This document shows positions 46,228 to 59,236 of a stretch of 64,000 nt of DNA, piece after piece. The position numbers were made by a program, and so were the translations under genes. This stretch comes from Adiantum capillus-veneris (lineage: Eukaryota; Streptophyta; Polypodiopsida; Polypodiales; Pteridaceae). Under the pieces are notes generated by a model, which saw only the letters and a program-made list of their open reading frames with translations, was not told the origin of the DNA and ran no database searches. Numbering within the stretch: position 1 is the stretch's first letter; the number at the start of each line of letters is the position of its first letter. The stretch is taken from contig CM043968.1 in NCBI GenBank assembly GCA_014529385.2, positions 129,059,018-129,123,017 on the forward strand. Direction: 5' to 3'.

Positions 46228-46453
46228 TGTTGGAATTAGGGTTGCAGAGAAACACACATAGGTTGGAGAAGACGAAGGAAGCTCAAGGTACACAATAGAG
46301 AGTGTGTTACGTAGTGGTCAATGGAAAGATAGATAGCCCTAGAGTGATGGGCATATATACAATGCACGGGGGAAAAACCTCCTAAAGAGGGAAAAAATGC
46401 CCCGGCGGTCCTAGTGTGTTCACACACATCACTACCACATGTATATGGTAACA
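46228..46453 (-). repeat. 5' LTR of copia A3
   Basis: TGTTGGAATTAGGG to TATGGTAACA, 226 bases. Confidence 0.95.
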
Positions 46454-46787
46454 AAGGGAGGGCATGTGGGACAAGTCCTTCAAGTCCTCCACCCTTCCCT
46501 TTACAGTTACGCCCTTGAACTTACTAATGCCTTCTTCCTGACTGGAAAAAGACCGATTTTAAGATTCCGAGGGCTTTAAGTAACCAAATCGGGGGCTGTA
46601 AATCACTGCGTCTCCCTCTAACTAGGACACTCCTTTTGAGCTATCAAACGTCATATTCCGTGGCTTGGTTAAAAAAAATACAAAAAAGATAAAAAATTGA
46701 GAGTAAATTTGGGTTGCAAAACAACCAGAAAACTAGGTGAGCAGCCTTTACAGGCACTCACCAACACTTCTAGGGTGTTGAGATCAC

Positions 46788-48839
46788 ATGCATCTACACT
46801 CTGGTTGTGTGCTAGAGGATGATCATATACAAAGTGTCTCCGTTTATGTGGGCACCCATTATTCCTCCACATTAGGCTCTAGGCCCTCAGCGGGAACCCA
46901 AGGTAGTATCACTCAAGACGCACATATTGCATCTAGTGACTCTTCCTCTGACTACGATGTCATGGAAGGTTACCCGATGCCCAATCCCAATAGTTCAAGC
47001 CAAGACATGCATGCCATGGGCCCACGGTCCGGGCCAAGCGTGCTTAGCCGCTTGAAAGAGACTTTAGTAGAGCCACTTGCTCCGAACATGGAGCTAGCAA
47101 AGTAAATGAAGGGGGTGGGGAAGTAAATTTACCAGTCATGACCAATGTAGATGTCATGCTCCTGGAGAGTGTGCATGTGAATACTCCATTCACTGTACCC
47201 CCTGACTCTTCAGAGCTATTCCCCTCCGAGGTTATATTACTTGATAGTAGAAGCCTTACCAAAGTGAAAGAGGTTGAGCGATATATCCTTGCAGCTAGGG
47301 AAAAGGAAATTGAAAGCTTACGCAAGGCAGAGCAATGGTGGAGAGAGCTAAAGGCGAAGGCCCCTATGTCAACATCAATGCTAGTCGAGAAATCGAGTGC
47401 TCCTGAATTAACAACCACTAAGGATCAAACCATTGCGACCCACATTGCATCTAGTTCAAAGGACATCCCTAACACCTCAATCCTAGATGGAGCGTTTCTA
47501 AATGAAAATTGGGAGTATGAACTACAAACAGAGACTTTCACCGACCTATACATAGGTCGCACCTATCACGTGGGTTGGTTAGATGTCCTACAATCCACAT
47601 TGGGTGATACTAGCGTAGAGGAGCAACAAGAAAGAGTTTGTGATGTCATCCATAGGGTTAATGAGCTGGAGAGGTAGAACAAAGGGATCCACATGCCTTC
47701 AACGGGTCTCACGAGATTCTTGGATATAGAGAAGGCTAAGCAACCAACTTTATCACAAATGGAGACTCCCTCGGTAAGCCCGATGGATCCTCCATATGGT
47801 CTCAGTACAATCTGATCCCACAACCGATAACTTTACCTTTCCAACTTTAGCTCATCTTTCTCTTGATGACACCACAGCTACAATGCCTACCCCAATGATG
47901 GGCATGAAAAAAAACACGCCATGGACCTCATTTATTAGTAAAGCACCGCTACATGGTGGCCCAATGCCTACAAAAATACCTACAAGTGTGTATCAATCAT
48001 ATGCACCTATGGGCCCTCGTGCTCATGTAGCTCCTACCCCTCCCATTGTTTCAACAACTTATGCTCCACGACCCCAACATCCAAGCACTTATTTCAATGG
48101 GACCATACCAGCTAGCATTAGCATGTCACATCCCACGGCTGCTATGCCCAGGGCCACACATATGAACTTTGGGCCACCACATGGCACAACATCGTACCCA
48201 CCTTGGGACCGGAGGATCATCCATATGCCTCACCCGATGCCAACCCCCATTCCACATGTAGTCACGAGAGCGCATGTTCCCACTATACCTGCTCACTTAT
48301 GTGACTTGGCAACATTTGCTCAAGCTATTGGTCAATCCATTGCTGAAAATATGCGTAACAGGCCTGATAGAGAGCCTAGAAGTAAGGCAATACAAATAGC
48401 CAAGCTCACACAAAAATTTAGTGGATACGGGGATGTGAGAAAGCATATCGAAGTATTTGAACAAATATGCAATTCCCTAGGAGAACACAATGACCTGCAT
48501 AAGAGTAATGCTTTAAGCGTGACCTTGAGTGGGAAGGCTGGGAATTGGTATAGGACCCTAAGGGTGGAAGAGAAAACGATTTACCCTACTCTTAGGAGAC
48601 TGTTCTTGAAAGAGTACATACGAGAGGGAGTGCTTTGGGGTGTAGCTTCTCAGCTCCAAACAACCAAGAAACTACCTCTTCAATGCTACGAGTGTGGGGG
48701 TCCACATCGTGTAGCCGAGTGTCCTATTAGACTACAAAATAATGACACACTATCGCAAGCCAATCAAGCGAGTACAACTACAATGTCGATACTCATGTGT
48801 AATCGATGTGGCATAGATTTTGATTGCCCAATGTCCTAA
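46788..48839 (+). pseudogene. gypsy-type gag remnant
   Basis: Three open pieces (46788-47105, 47138-47677, 47796-48839) in two frames. The last, 347 codons, has a Pro/Met-rich N-terminus and then a Retrotrans_gag-like domain: 'KLTQKFSGYGDVRKHIEVFE', 'NALSVTLSGKAGNWYRTL' and 'YPTLRRLFLKEYI'. It then reaches a knuckle CYECGGPHRVAEC (C-X2-C-X3-H-X4-C, one residue short of the usual spacing). Part of gag between these is missing. No protease, reverse transcriptase or LTR follows. Confidence 0.7.
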
Positions 48840-50739
48840 TAATCCAAATGCGGCAAAGATTACGCCATTGACTTAATTGAGGTTACCGAGGAGCCATCAC
48901 AAAGTACACCTATGGTACTAATAAATGTACTCACACGATCGATGCTCCAAAACCAACATAATATCAATTGCCCAATCTCAGAATAAGAAGAAAACATGAA
49001 GGAAGAGATCGCAAAAAGCAGCGAAGTTAGACCCCAGTTGAAAGACCACCATAGAGACTGGTGACGACCCTATGTATATGAACGACGCTGAAGAGGATTC
49101 TGATTCGAATGAGACCATGGAGACTAAAACGATCACAAGGAAATAAACAACCAAGGAAGATCATCATGAGCCACAATGACCAGGAACCAAGGAACCCGAG
49201 AAGAAAATAGGAACTTACCCAAATCCCATCACGTGGACAACAAAGATCTCCTCCCAAATGAAGCCCCACTTATGCTCCATAAATCCCATCAAATGGCTTC
49301 ATTAAATCCATATATCATATGCTTCATGAAAGCCATCTAGCACATAGGTGTTAGCCTAGCTGCTTAAAAGACTGGGCAACCTTGTAGAGATAAATGTCTA
49401 TAATACATTAAAAAAACATATACAACCAAAGATGAAATTTTTGACTTTGCAATTTTCCTTATAGAACGAGTTTTCTCCGCCATAAGACTTAAGTATTGAG
49501 GCTAAAGGACCACTTGTTGGATAAAATTTATAAATATTGGGGCTAAAGGGCCACGTAAAGCTCATTTTTCATATGAAGCCTTTATTACTTGATTTTGAAG
49601 TATGGTTTTTGTGAAGCTTGAGTAGGAACTTTATGAGCCCGTTTTCGAAGGTTTATGTTACAGTTATTCTTGATACTGAAGATTTTCAATTTTCACAATT
49701 TACATGTTTTGAGAGCAAACAATGATAATTAAATTTTGAAGATGCAAGAAGCGAATGGGTTGTTTTTCTTATTGTTTAAATCAGATTTTACATACAAATG
49801 AAGGATGATGGATTTTGACTTTAGTTTTGCTAAAATTAGGAGCTGATAATAGAGTTTTTTATGTTTTTAAATTTTAATTTGCAGAGTTTAATGAGCAAAA
49901 TGATGGAGGCTTCAAGGAGAAAATATTTTGAATCAAATCTAACTAAAACATGTGCTCTTGGAGAGAAGGATTTTGCTTGTAAATTGGAGCTAATTGTAAC
50001 TTACAATTGGAAAAATTATGTCTACTTGTAACCGTTTTGTGATGTAAATGTTAAAGATTTGTAAATGAATGGAAGCTTTTTTATTTGTATAAAATATAAG
50101 AAATGAATTTTTTTAAATAAGAAAATCAAAGTTTCTTATTCTGATTTGAAAGGTTGTAAAAGATGACCTTATTTATTGCCAAGTATATGCAACATGATAA
50201 TCTCCTCTCTTCTCTCTCACGTGCTAGTGTAGCACTTCGCTCTAGGGACATGTTATACATGAACATGTCCCCCATCTCTCTCTGTTCATGTATAACTTCA
50301 ACTACGTGCTTTTGTGACATTTTTCATGTATGCAGATCTGCCAAGTTTATTGTTTGTATTATGTTATTTTTGGTATTTTGGAGGTCCTCTGCTCGCGACT
50401 GATGCAGTTGGTTCAACAAGTCTATCTTGTATGAGTTGGGTTTGATATATTTGTATATAATAGTATCTGAATGTTGAAATGTTTTTAGAGGTGCACATGT
50501 GAAATTCACTCGGCATAATGAGGTGGTTCACAAATTTTTGAAATATTATTCTTATGATTTGGGGGGATATATATTCGTGATGGCTAGTGGTTTTGAATTA
50601 GATAAGGCCATTAGCACTAGGTTTTCTATATCAAGGATTGTATGTAACGATGGGCATTTTTTAGGAGAATCAACTACAGACTGTGCTAGGTGTTGACAAT
50701 GGAAATACATGGCACTTAACTTAAATACTTTGTTGAATC
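48840..50739. other. AT-rich stretch, no gene recognised
   Basis: Bases 48840-49100 may be decayed gypsy sequence. From 49300 to 50700 it is AT-rich with stops in all frames and no motif or repeat that I can identify. Confidence 0.5.
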
Positions 50740-51563
<824 letters not shown>

Positions 51564-51580
51564 GATGTCCCCATTTTGTC

Positions 51581-51648
<68 letters not shown>

Positions 51649-52125
51649 CCGTTGAATGTAGGTGGCGAACGATACACTCATAAACCTAGGTGGCTGCGGT
51701 ATTAAAAGTGAGTACTGAGAGCACTCTCGAGAAGCCGTTGGACGGTGGGCGGTGATTCGTGAATTGCTGTCGAGAGTTGCGTGCCACCATGCATTTACAA
51801 CGCTTCAATACAAAGGAGTCATTTCATCGCTTACAGAACTTCGACCTCCCTCTATAACCGCTGCAAAAACTGGCATTTTATTATCACATTTTGTGGTGCA
51901 TACCACTTGCCCAGCCCGTTAGCTACAATTTTGACCGATTGCATCCGGGAGATGCCCGGAGGAAGGTCTTTTGTTCAGCTTGCTTCGTCGTTCTCACGGT
52001 GACTTTGGGGGGTCACACTTTTGCCACACTAGGGACTCTGGAGTCCTCTTGAGTCTACAGTCCTCAATCTCCAATGCTTGCAGGTTCCAAGGCGTTTGAG
52101 TTGTCCATCTCCACACTTGAGATTT

Positions 52126-52159
<34 letters not shown>

Positions 52160-52388
52160 CGATTTTGACCGATTGCATCCGGGAGATGCCCGGAGTAAGG
52201 TCTTTTGTTCAGCTTGCTTCGTCGTTCTCATAGTGACTTTGGGGGTCACACTTTTGCCACACTAGGGACTCTGGAGTCCTCTTGAGTCTACAGTCCTCAA
52301 TCTCCAATGCTTGCAGGTTCCAAGGCGTTTGAGTTGTCCATCTCCACTCTTGAGATTTTCATCTCTCTCTCTCTCTCTCTCGCGCGCC
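51564..52388. repeat. two more core copies with GA/TC tracts
   Basis: (GA)n 51585-51646, then a core copy matching 50930-51426 (GGCCGTTGAA, GACCGATTGCATCCGGGAGA, CTCCAATGCTTGCAGGTTCC), then (TC)n 52131-52157. A partial core (52160-52360) ends at another (TC)n, 52362-52381. The tract is followed by GCGCGCCAAAATGGGACA. Confidence 0.75.
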
Positions 52389-52549
52389 AAAATGGGACAT
52401 CTATACTATTAGAAAAGGGGGGGATTCCGGCTCCCTCCCCCGGAAGCACCCCCAATCGCTCAATATTGCGCCAAAATGGGACATCTATACTATTAGAAAA
52501 GGGGGGGGATTCCGGCTCCCTCCCCCGAAAGCACCTCCAATCGATCAAT

Positions 52550-52550
<1 letters not shown>
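52383..52550. repeat. 84-bp tandem repeat carrying TCTATACTATTA
   Basis: GCGCCAAAATGGGACATCTA occurs at about 52383 and 52468; each unit continues ACTATTAGAAAAGGGG, then the palindromic GGGATTCCGGCTCCC and AATCGMTCAATATTG. The same CAAAATGGGGACA word borders the unit at 51563 in reverse. Confidence 0.8.
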
Positions 52551-52592
<42 letters not shown>

Positions 52593-52960
52593 CCGTTGAA
52601 CGTAGGTGGCAAAGGATACACTCATAGACCTAGGCGGCTGTGGTATTAAAAGTGAGCACTCAGAGGACTCCGGAGGAGCTGTTGGACGGTGGGTGGTGAT
52701 TTGTGAATTCCTGCAGAGAGTTGTGTGCCACCATGCACTTACAACACTTCAAATACAAAGGAGTAACTTCATCGCTTCTAGAACTTTGTCCTCACTCTCG
52801 CAAAAACTGGCATTTTGCGTGCATGATGTGGGCGCTTCACCACAGAATGAATTGGGGCAGAAAGGACATGGGGCAATAAGACTAATTCAAGCGTTATTGC
52901 AGGGACGAAAGCAATCTCGATGGTGGACAGAGGGTGCTACAAGAGGGTGATGGCTCACAT
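52551..52960. repeat. truncated core copy
   Basis: (GA)n 52555-52591 then a core copy (GGCCGTTGAACGTAGGTGGC, GTTGGACGGTGGGTGGTGAT) that loses similarity near 52815. Confidence 0.75.
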
Positions 52961-53741
52961 GGGCCACATGCAGTTGCCATCATGCATGTCAAGGGTTATG
53001 ACTGGATGTGTAGTAGACGAGCGCGGTCATAGAGCACTACCATGTGGCAACACACGCCATCTCCAGCCTCTTCTCTCTTCACCCCTGCTACTATCTTTCA
53101 AGTTTTTGTAGCTTTTTCCAATTCCATAAGGCTGCAAATTACTGCGTAAGAGAGGAGGCCCATCTCATCTCTCTCTCTCTCTCTCTCCTTGGTGAGCCTA
53201 AGGTCCTTTTTTCAAATAAGGCCACCATAATGAGCCACTTGGCTTAATCCTAAGCATAGACTCCAAATCCAATGGACTGCAACCTCGCTTGAAGAGAAAA
53301 AAAAGCACTACAATACCTAGGAGCCTGAAGCTTTCGTAAAAAAAAAAAAGTACTGCGACACCCATGAGCTTGAAGCTTTCGCAAAAACGATGGTGATCAC
53401 GGTAGGCAAGGGGGCTTCTTATGGCCAAGAACCCCATCACCCCTCTCAAATTGCAAAAGGTGACTTTTGAGAGCCGCAGAGTGAAGAGTAACACTATCTT
53501 TAACAAGGTACATGATGGAGGGTTGCTTGGATTACAAATCACTTCAAATTTTACCTGATGTCAATTCTAAGCTTGTAATTATCTGAGGATTGTGCCCATT
53601 TACAGGTTCCTAAATTGCTTGATAAAGCAGAATTTTGGGTTGGAGAAGGGTGAAGACTGACAATTCAGATCTTGTAAAGTCTGTCTTAAACATAGAGCCA
53701 AGGTAGTATAAGCTTCATAACTGCTAAATATGACAACACCC
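52961..53741. other. unassigned stretch
   Basis: Contains (TC)n near 53165-53187, an A-run at 53338-53350, and a ~45-base imperfect tandem repeat at about 53307-53396 (CTTGAAGCTTTCG and GCCTGAAGCTTTCG). A 114-codon minus frame at 53198-53542 has no recognised domain and looks non-coding. Confidence 0.5.
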
Positions 53742-53789
53742 CTACCACTTTTTGGCTCTCTTTAGAAGGTGAATGATCAAGTGGAAGAG

Positions 53790-53955
53790 CACCCTACTAA
53801 TGCCCATGAGCATCACGTTGTAGTAGCTCGCCATATTCATGTTTGTATTGTTGATGAACGGAGTGAATATGGTGCCTTCCGCTATGGCAATGCCAAACTC
53901 AAGACGCCCATTATCATATGCAGTTAGAAAGGAGGATACATAACACCTGTTAGTT
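53790..53955 (-). pseudogene. nepenthesin-like aspartic protease exon fragment
   Basis: Minus strand 'FLTAYDNGRLEFGIAIAEG', then 'TIFTPFINNT' and 'SYYNVMLMGIS' follow the pattern of plant A1B proteases (..LxFG..., ..TPLxxN..., ..YYVxLxGISVGG). A possible acceptor (CTAACTAACAG) precedes it. After 'GIS' the expected Val-Gly-Gly is lost, and neither active-site D[ST]G block is present nearby. It may be one exon of a broken or captured gene. Confidence 0.4.
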
Positions 53956-53996
53956 AGCGAGGCAAGAAGACACAATTGATGACCGAAGCAACTTAC

Positions 53997-53998
<2 letters not shown>

Positions 53999-54034
<36 letters not shown>
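53999..54034. repeat. (AC)n microsatellite
   Basis: About 17 AC units, then a short GA run. Confidence 0.95.
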
Positions 54035-54036
<2 letters not shown>

Positions 54037-54925
54037 GAGAGAGAAGAATATTGATCAAAGCACATAGAACATAAAGTTACATCTGCTTCTCTTTAAACTT
54101 GATGAGTATCCTACATCTTTTATGTTTGTGTTAATGCATGTTTTAATCTGTGCATGGCAAGGAGGACATATATTCACAACACTGGATGTTTCGATTGTAT
54201 AAACGCGACCCCAACTCGACAACACTGCAAGGTCCGTTATCTGCATCCAATTTTGCATGCATATGCATTTTCTTGGTGCAACACATAAACACCGGGTTCT
54301 CACCTCAAGCACAGCCCTAGCTTACCTAAGGTCAAAGGACTTTTAATACTAACTATTGGAGGTCTTCAATGAAGCTAACCCTAAGGTCTTTATGCTCCTT
54401 TGGTTAGCCTTGCTCTTTGATAGACCATCTATCATTTGGGCCCCTTTACCATTGGACCGTGTTGAGATAGATCTATAAGCACATGTCTATATCCTAACCC
54501 TTGTTCCCGTTTATTTTCCCACACTAAATGATCAGTTTAATATGAGAAAATCATTTGGGTTGATTAGATATTAGATTTTATGACAGCATCTCTCTAAACG
54601 CAATCACATAGTACACTTACACCTTGAAGGCATGCGGCATTACACAAGATGCTAACATGGGCAAAAGTATTCTATTCTGTTTTCGGCAGATGTGAAGTGA
54701 GGGTGTCTCTCTAAATTCAATTACATTGCCTTGCATTTTGAAGGCAAACATGGCAAGGAAAAGGGAGAGATCTACGACGAGACGTTTGTAGCTTGAGCTC
54801 CAAGGCACGACACGACGACAAGGCGGGCATATGCTCCAAGACTAAGCTGTGAAGAAGGATTTGTACCAATGCAGTAGGATACATGCTGATATTTGTGACA
54901 GTGAGTTGCTTGAAAAGAACACACT
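54035..54925. other. unassigned stretch
   Basis: No open frame with a known domain on either strand and no repeat shared with the rest of the window was seen. Confidence 0.5.
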
Positions 54926-55031
54926 ACCTATACTATGTATAAGGCAGGGAGGAATTCCGGTCCCTCCCTAGCCACGTGTAGGAAAAAACTTGATCTGACT
55001 GTGTTCCATGTAGCCTCGGCAACACAGGTAG

Positions 55032-55067
<36 letters not shown>

Positions 55068-55130
55068 TGAGTTGTGTGAGAGAGAGAGAGATAGAGAGAG
55101 AGATGAGTTGAGAGAGCGAGTAGCCGCCAT
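54926..55130 (+). repeat. diverged copy of the TCTATACTA-type terminus
   Basis: CCTATACTATGTATAAGGCA and AATTCCGGTCCCTCCCTAGC, then CACGTG, match the left end at 50740. As there, the terminus leads into microsatellites: (AC)n 55035-55065 and (GA)n 55076-55105. No core follows. Confidence 0.55.
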
Positions 55131-55512
55131 ACTAGTATTTGAAATGCATTAAACTAATGGGAGACTTAATGAGCCTTAAGATAGTACATGAGTAGAGATT
55201 GCAGGAGTTGTTTGTGACCATTAATATTGTGGGAGAGAGAGTGTAAAATGATGTTTTGGCAAGGGGGGGTGGGGGGTTTAAAATCAAAGGAGTGGAGAGG
55301 GGGTTGATAACCCTACCATAACCATCATGATCTTAAAAGAGCCAACTGGCTATGGACAACAACATGATAAGCATGTGTCCACAACCCCTACCTATATACT
55401 AGGTGAAGGGGCACATGACACATAAAATTCCACAATCCATAATAATTGAGGCACCTAGAAAATAATGAGGGCCTAGTCCGTGGCCAAAAAAAAAAAGAGT
55501 GGGTGGGCCAAT
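55131..55512. other. unassigned stretch
   Basis: AT-rich, with a short G run at 55265-55277 and an A-run at 55485-55496. Nothing recognised. Confidence 0.5.
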
Positions 55513-55590
55513 GTTGTTATCATATTATGGTAGTGATGCATGTAGGTTTTTTCCCACATGCTTGCATATATGTCCATCACCCTAGGGCAA
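55513..55590 (+). repeat. decayed copia family A LTR fragment
   Basis: ATGGTAGTGATG, AGGTTTTTTCCC and ATGTCCATCACCCTAGGGC match successive parts of the family A LTR with small deletions between them. Confidence 0.55.
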
Positions 55591-56079
55591 GCATTATCTT
55601 AAATTGCATCTTCAATCTCAGAATTTATGGTTACAACTTCAAGCATCTGTCGTGCTTTCAAAAGTGCACATAATTGCACATTGAGCGAAACATAAAACCT
55701 AGAATTTTCTAGTCGGTTTGAGCCAAATATCAACAAAATGGTGAGGAATTTGCAAAAACAAATTCTACAAAGTTGTAGACCATGTTGAAACGGAGCAAAG
55801 CGGGTATAATTTTTAGATTGCATTCTACAAGGAGAAAAATGATTTGAAAAACAGTGTTGTTGCGCAAATAGTTTTTAGGGCAACACCTTTACCTACACCC
55901 CATCTTCCACATTGTCTTTTGAGCTTCCACAAGAGCATACATCACTCTCAGATGAGCTCATAAGCTCCCATTGCATTCCCACAAAGCTTCCAAGCTTTCT
56001 TGATCTCTCCACCATCAAGAGCAAGCAAGAAATTGCCTTGGAGCTCTTGATGTTGCTATGTTCCCCGCGATCGCCTTGC

Positions 56080-56091
56080 GCTCTGATACCA
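56080..56091 (-). promoter_or_regulatory. primer-binding site of copia B4
   Basis: Plus strand GCTCTGATACCA, i.e. TGGTATCAGAGC in element orientation. Confidence 0.85.
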
Positions 56092-56093
56092 GT

Positions 56094-56416
<323 letters not shown>

Positions 56417-57957
56417 AACACAATGTAGTCTTTGTTTCAAATGTACTTTCTATGGCTTTGTATTTGAATTGTTTATGAGTGCAAGAATCTCACATGCCTC
56501 TTTTGATGATTGAGCCTTCTTCAAATGTGGTATGAAAAAGCCATAGTCACATAACGTAATTCAATGCATGTCTCCTTTAGGATTCTCTATCCACTTTTTA
56601 TATGCATCCACTTCGGCTTGCCATGCGATGTAAGATTCAACATTATCCATGTCTTGCTCACCTCCAACTTTGAGACACTTCGTCACTTGTAAGTTCATAC
56701 TCCCCCACAATCTGTGTAACTTGCAACAAACTTTTAGCCATGCTTACTAATTTTGGAAAATTTTGACAAAGTTTCCTCTATATTTTCAATAAAGTATCAA
56801 TCTTGAAAGTGGCCAAATGTATCAATAACACTATCCAAAAGCTGATAAAATCACTGCGATCAAAATGGAAAAAGGAAAAAAATACTATCAATAATTGACA
56901 CAAAACTGTCTCAAATTGGGTATCAATAACTCACTATCATAACAAGGTCCAGCCTGCAATGCAATCCATACATATCATACACCACATAATAATATGTGAG
57001 CGTGCACCCAACTAGCCTCGACAAAGGCCTCATATGCCATTTAGGGCCTATGGGGTGACATTAGTACCTAATCCACCTTGTCAAGGGACCAAGCCCAATG
57101 CAAGGCTGCAAAAAACCTTAACCCTCACAAAGGTTGTAGTTTTTCACCATATATCTTCCGTATAGCCCTACATAAACCACAAAATTTCAAATCTACAAAG
57201 TGCCTGTCTCAAACACAAACCACAATATGTCATACATAGGCAGTTGTCCATAAAGGTTGTCATCCTTCCATACATAATCTATGTCTGTAAAACAATACAT
57301 TGTGAGAGCAATTTTTCGCTCTCTAATGCCTATGTAGAAGTGACATTCCTTGCACTTATAGCCTGCTAGCATGTAACTTGTGTACTTGAAGCTAAAATTA
57401 ATGCCAATAATGAAGAGGAAAGTTCAAACTGAGCTAATCGATCAAGAATAAAGTAGTGATGACAGATGAAGAAAAACTTGTGAAATCCACACATTTTTCT
57501 CTTTCTGTATAGAAGCAATAAATTCCTCTGTTTTGAGAAATTATTTGATGTAGGAATTTTGCAAACTCATAGCACAGATACCTTTTAACACCCAAAAACA
57601 TGAGTTTGACTACTCACTTGCTGCAATCGTAGTCCCTATGAGGGAGAATGAGAAATTCACTTTTTTTTTGTTTTGTTTTTGAGAGTTGCACAAATTTTGC
57701 CGGCCAGATTGTAGCGCTTTAAATAGGCTTTGACACCACTATGTGGAGTGCAAAAGCTATGGAGAAGGTGGAGGAGGAACCCACGCACATATACACCACA
57801 CTTAGAGATCAACACACACTCATATATATCCCTGCGTGTAAGCTTTTTCTTCCTTCCTTCATCTTCTTCGCATTCATCATTCCCTAATGTTATGTTTCAC
57901 ATATTACACATAAATGTTTGACCATTGTGTGTCTAGCCATAAACATAAAGTCTAACA
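56417..57957. other. 1.5-kb stretch, no gene recognised
   Basis: AT-rich with stops in all frames. I saw no domain, microsatellite or shared repeat of note. Confidence 0.5.
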
Positions 57958-57959
57958 AC

Positions 57960-58046
57960 AACTTTCGGCTTCGGGCTTACACGATGCAACATGTCCTCGT
58001 GGCAAAAGGTGTTTGGAACATTGTGCAAGGTTATGATGTGAAAGAA
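57960..58046 (+). pseudogene. copia family A gag fragment
   Basis: Plus-strand 'AYTMQHVLVAKGVWNIVQG' matches gag residues ~26-45 of A2 and A3 ('AYMLQHVLVSKGV'). It is isolated, without LTR or other gag sequence. Confidence 0.75.
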
Positions 58047-58979
58047 TGATTGACCCTCTAGTCATGAGTATACATCCTAGGAGGGGATGTGGCCCTAAAG
58101 TATGTAGGTCTCTTGGGATCACTCCTAGGACGTTAAAGAACTTCTCTTCTCTCGCTCACTCCCTCTGTTCTCATCTTCTTCTCTCTCTCTCTCTCATTGG
58201 TTTGGATCTCTGGGTGGTTCTTTAACATGTATGTACCAAAGCCATCAACAATTTAGGGGAAGCATGTGTTGATTTGACATTTGTTGGTGGTGAGGACTCA
58301 AGGTAGAGTGGTCGATTCATTAGAGAAAGGATTCCAATGGAAGGCTCCCCAAACTACAGATGGGTTGCAATATCAACTATGTTCTAGGTCTTAAGTATAA
58401 AACCCGGTCCACACAATGAGTTTTGAGTTACCCCCCTCGCCTCAAATAACTACAACTCTTTTGAGGTGCAATTAGATAGTTACCCCCTCTTCACTTGCAT
58501 GTAAGAGGATGAGAAAGGTATACCTGTCCCAACGTCATAAAAGAGTGTATAATCCAAGGTAGCACTCACATAGCACAATGTACATGTCAATTTCTTATGT
58601 GACAAAATATGTGTCCTCATGTTCACAGGGCTGGATTTGTACCACCACAACTCTCTCTTGTGTACTTGGTTAGCACAATACAGCTTTTCAAATTGTAAGA
58701 GCACCCTTGGTTGTCAGCTTCTGCTTTGTTGAACCAACGAAATAGAGCACCCCCATCATCTAGAGTCCTTTCTTTTGGAGGAATAAAAGGGAATGTCGGG
58801 CCGGAGTTTTTATTTTCAATTTGAAAAATTGAAGGGGGAGAACTTACTATTTATAGAAATAGAAAGCCGATAAAAAATTAACCGCCCCTCAAATCGCTCC
58901 CAAAAAAAAGAAACCGACATTAGTCTCTCTCTTATCTCCTTCGCGAACTCTGTCTGTGTCGGAGCTCTCTCTCTCTCTC

Positions 58980-59013
<34 letters not shown>

Positions 59014-59236
59014 TGTTTGTGTGTGTGTGTCCATGCAGAAACCCGTCATCAACCGAATTAAAGTGTCCATGCAGAAACCCGTCATCAATCGTATTATCAA
59101 GTATTTGTGAAAGGGTGCACACATGATGGAATTTTTTGCCATAACGTCTCATAAATGCTGAGTTGGTAGTAAAACTCCTCACAGTTACTTTCTTTCACCC
59201 GTTGGCTAGATCATAGATGCGAGAGAGACTCCTCCG
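58047..59236. other. unassigned stretch with short repeats
   Basis: (TC)n near 58173-58195, (TC)n(GT)n at 58966-59029, and a 31-base tandem duplication (CCATGCAGAAACCCGTCATC) at about 59032-59092. No gene recognised. Confidence 0.5.

Larger units (their letters stand above)
41274..46453 (-). mobile_element. Ty1/copia retrotransposon A3 with target duplication AAGGG
   Basis: Complete minus-strand copy of 5180 bases: LTRs 41274-41500 and 46228-46453, primer site 46214-46225, polypurine tract beside 41501 (complement of AATCCCCCCTG). AAGGG flanks it at 41269-41273 and 46454-46458. LTRs differ at about five substitutions and one indel by eye, so it is younger than A2. Pol is nearly open, but gag carries an inversion and a frameshift. 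Confidence 0.95.

Noticed and set aside
46788-48839. Host zinc-knuckle protein gene
   Set aside because: The gag-type domain with knuckle, frame breaks and lack of introns or splice signals fit a gypsy gag remnant better.
53198-53542. 114-codon minus-strand frame
   Set aside because: No recognisable domain, biased to Phe/Leu, crosses a short tandem repeat and A-runs; most likely chance.
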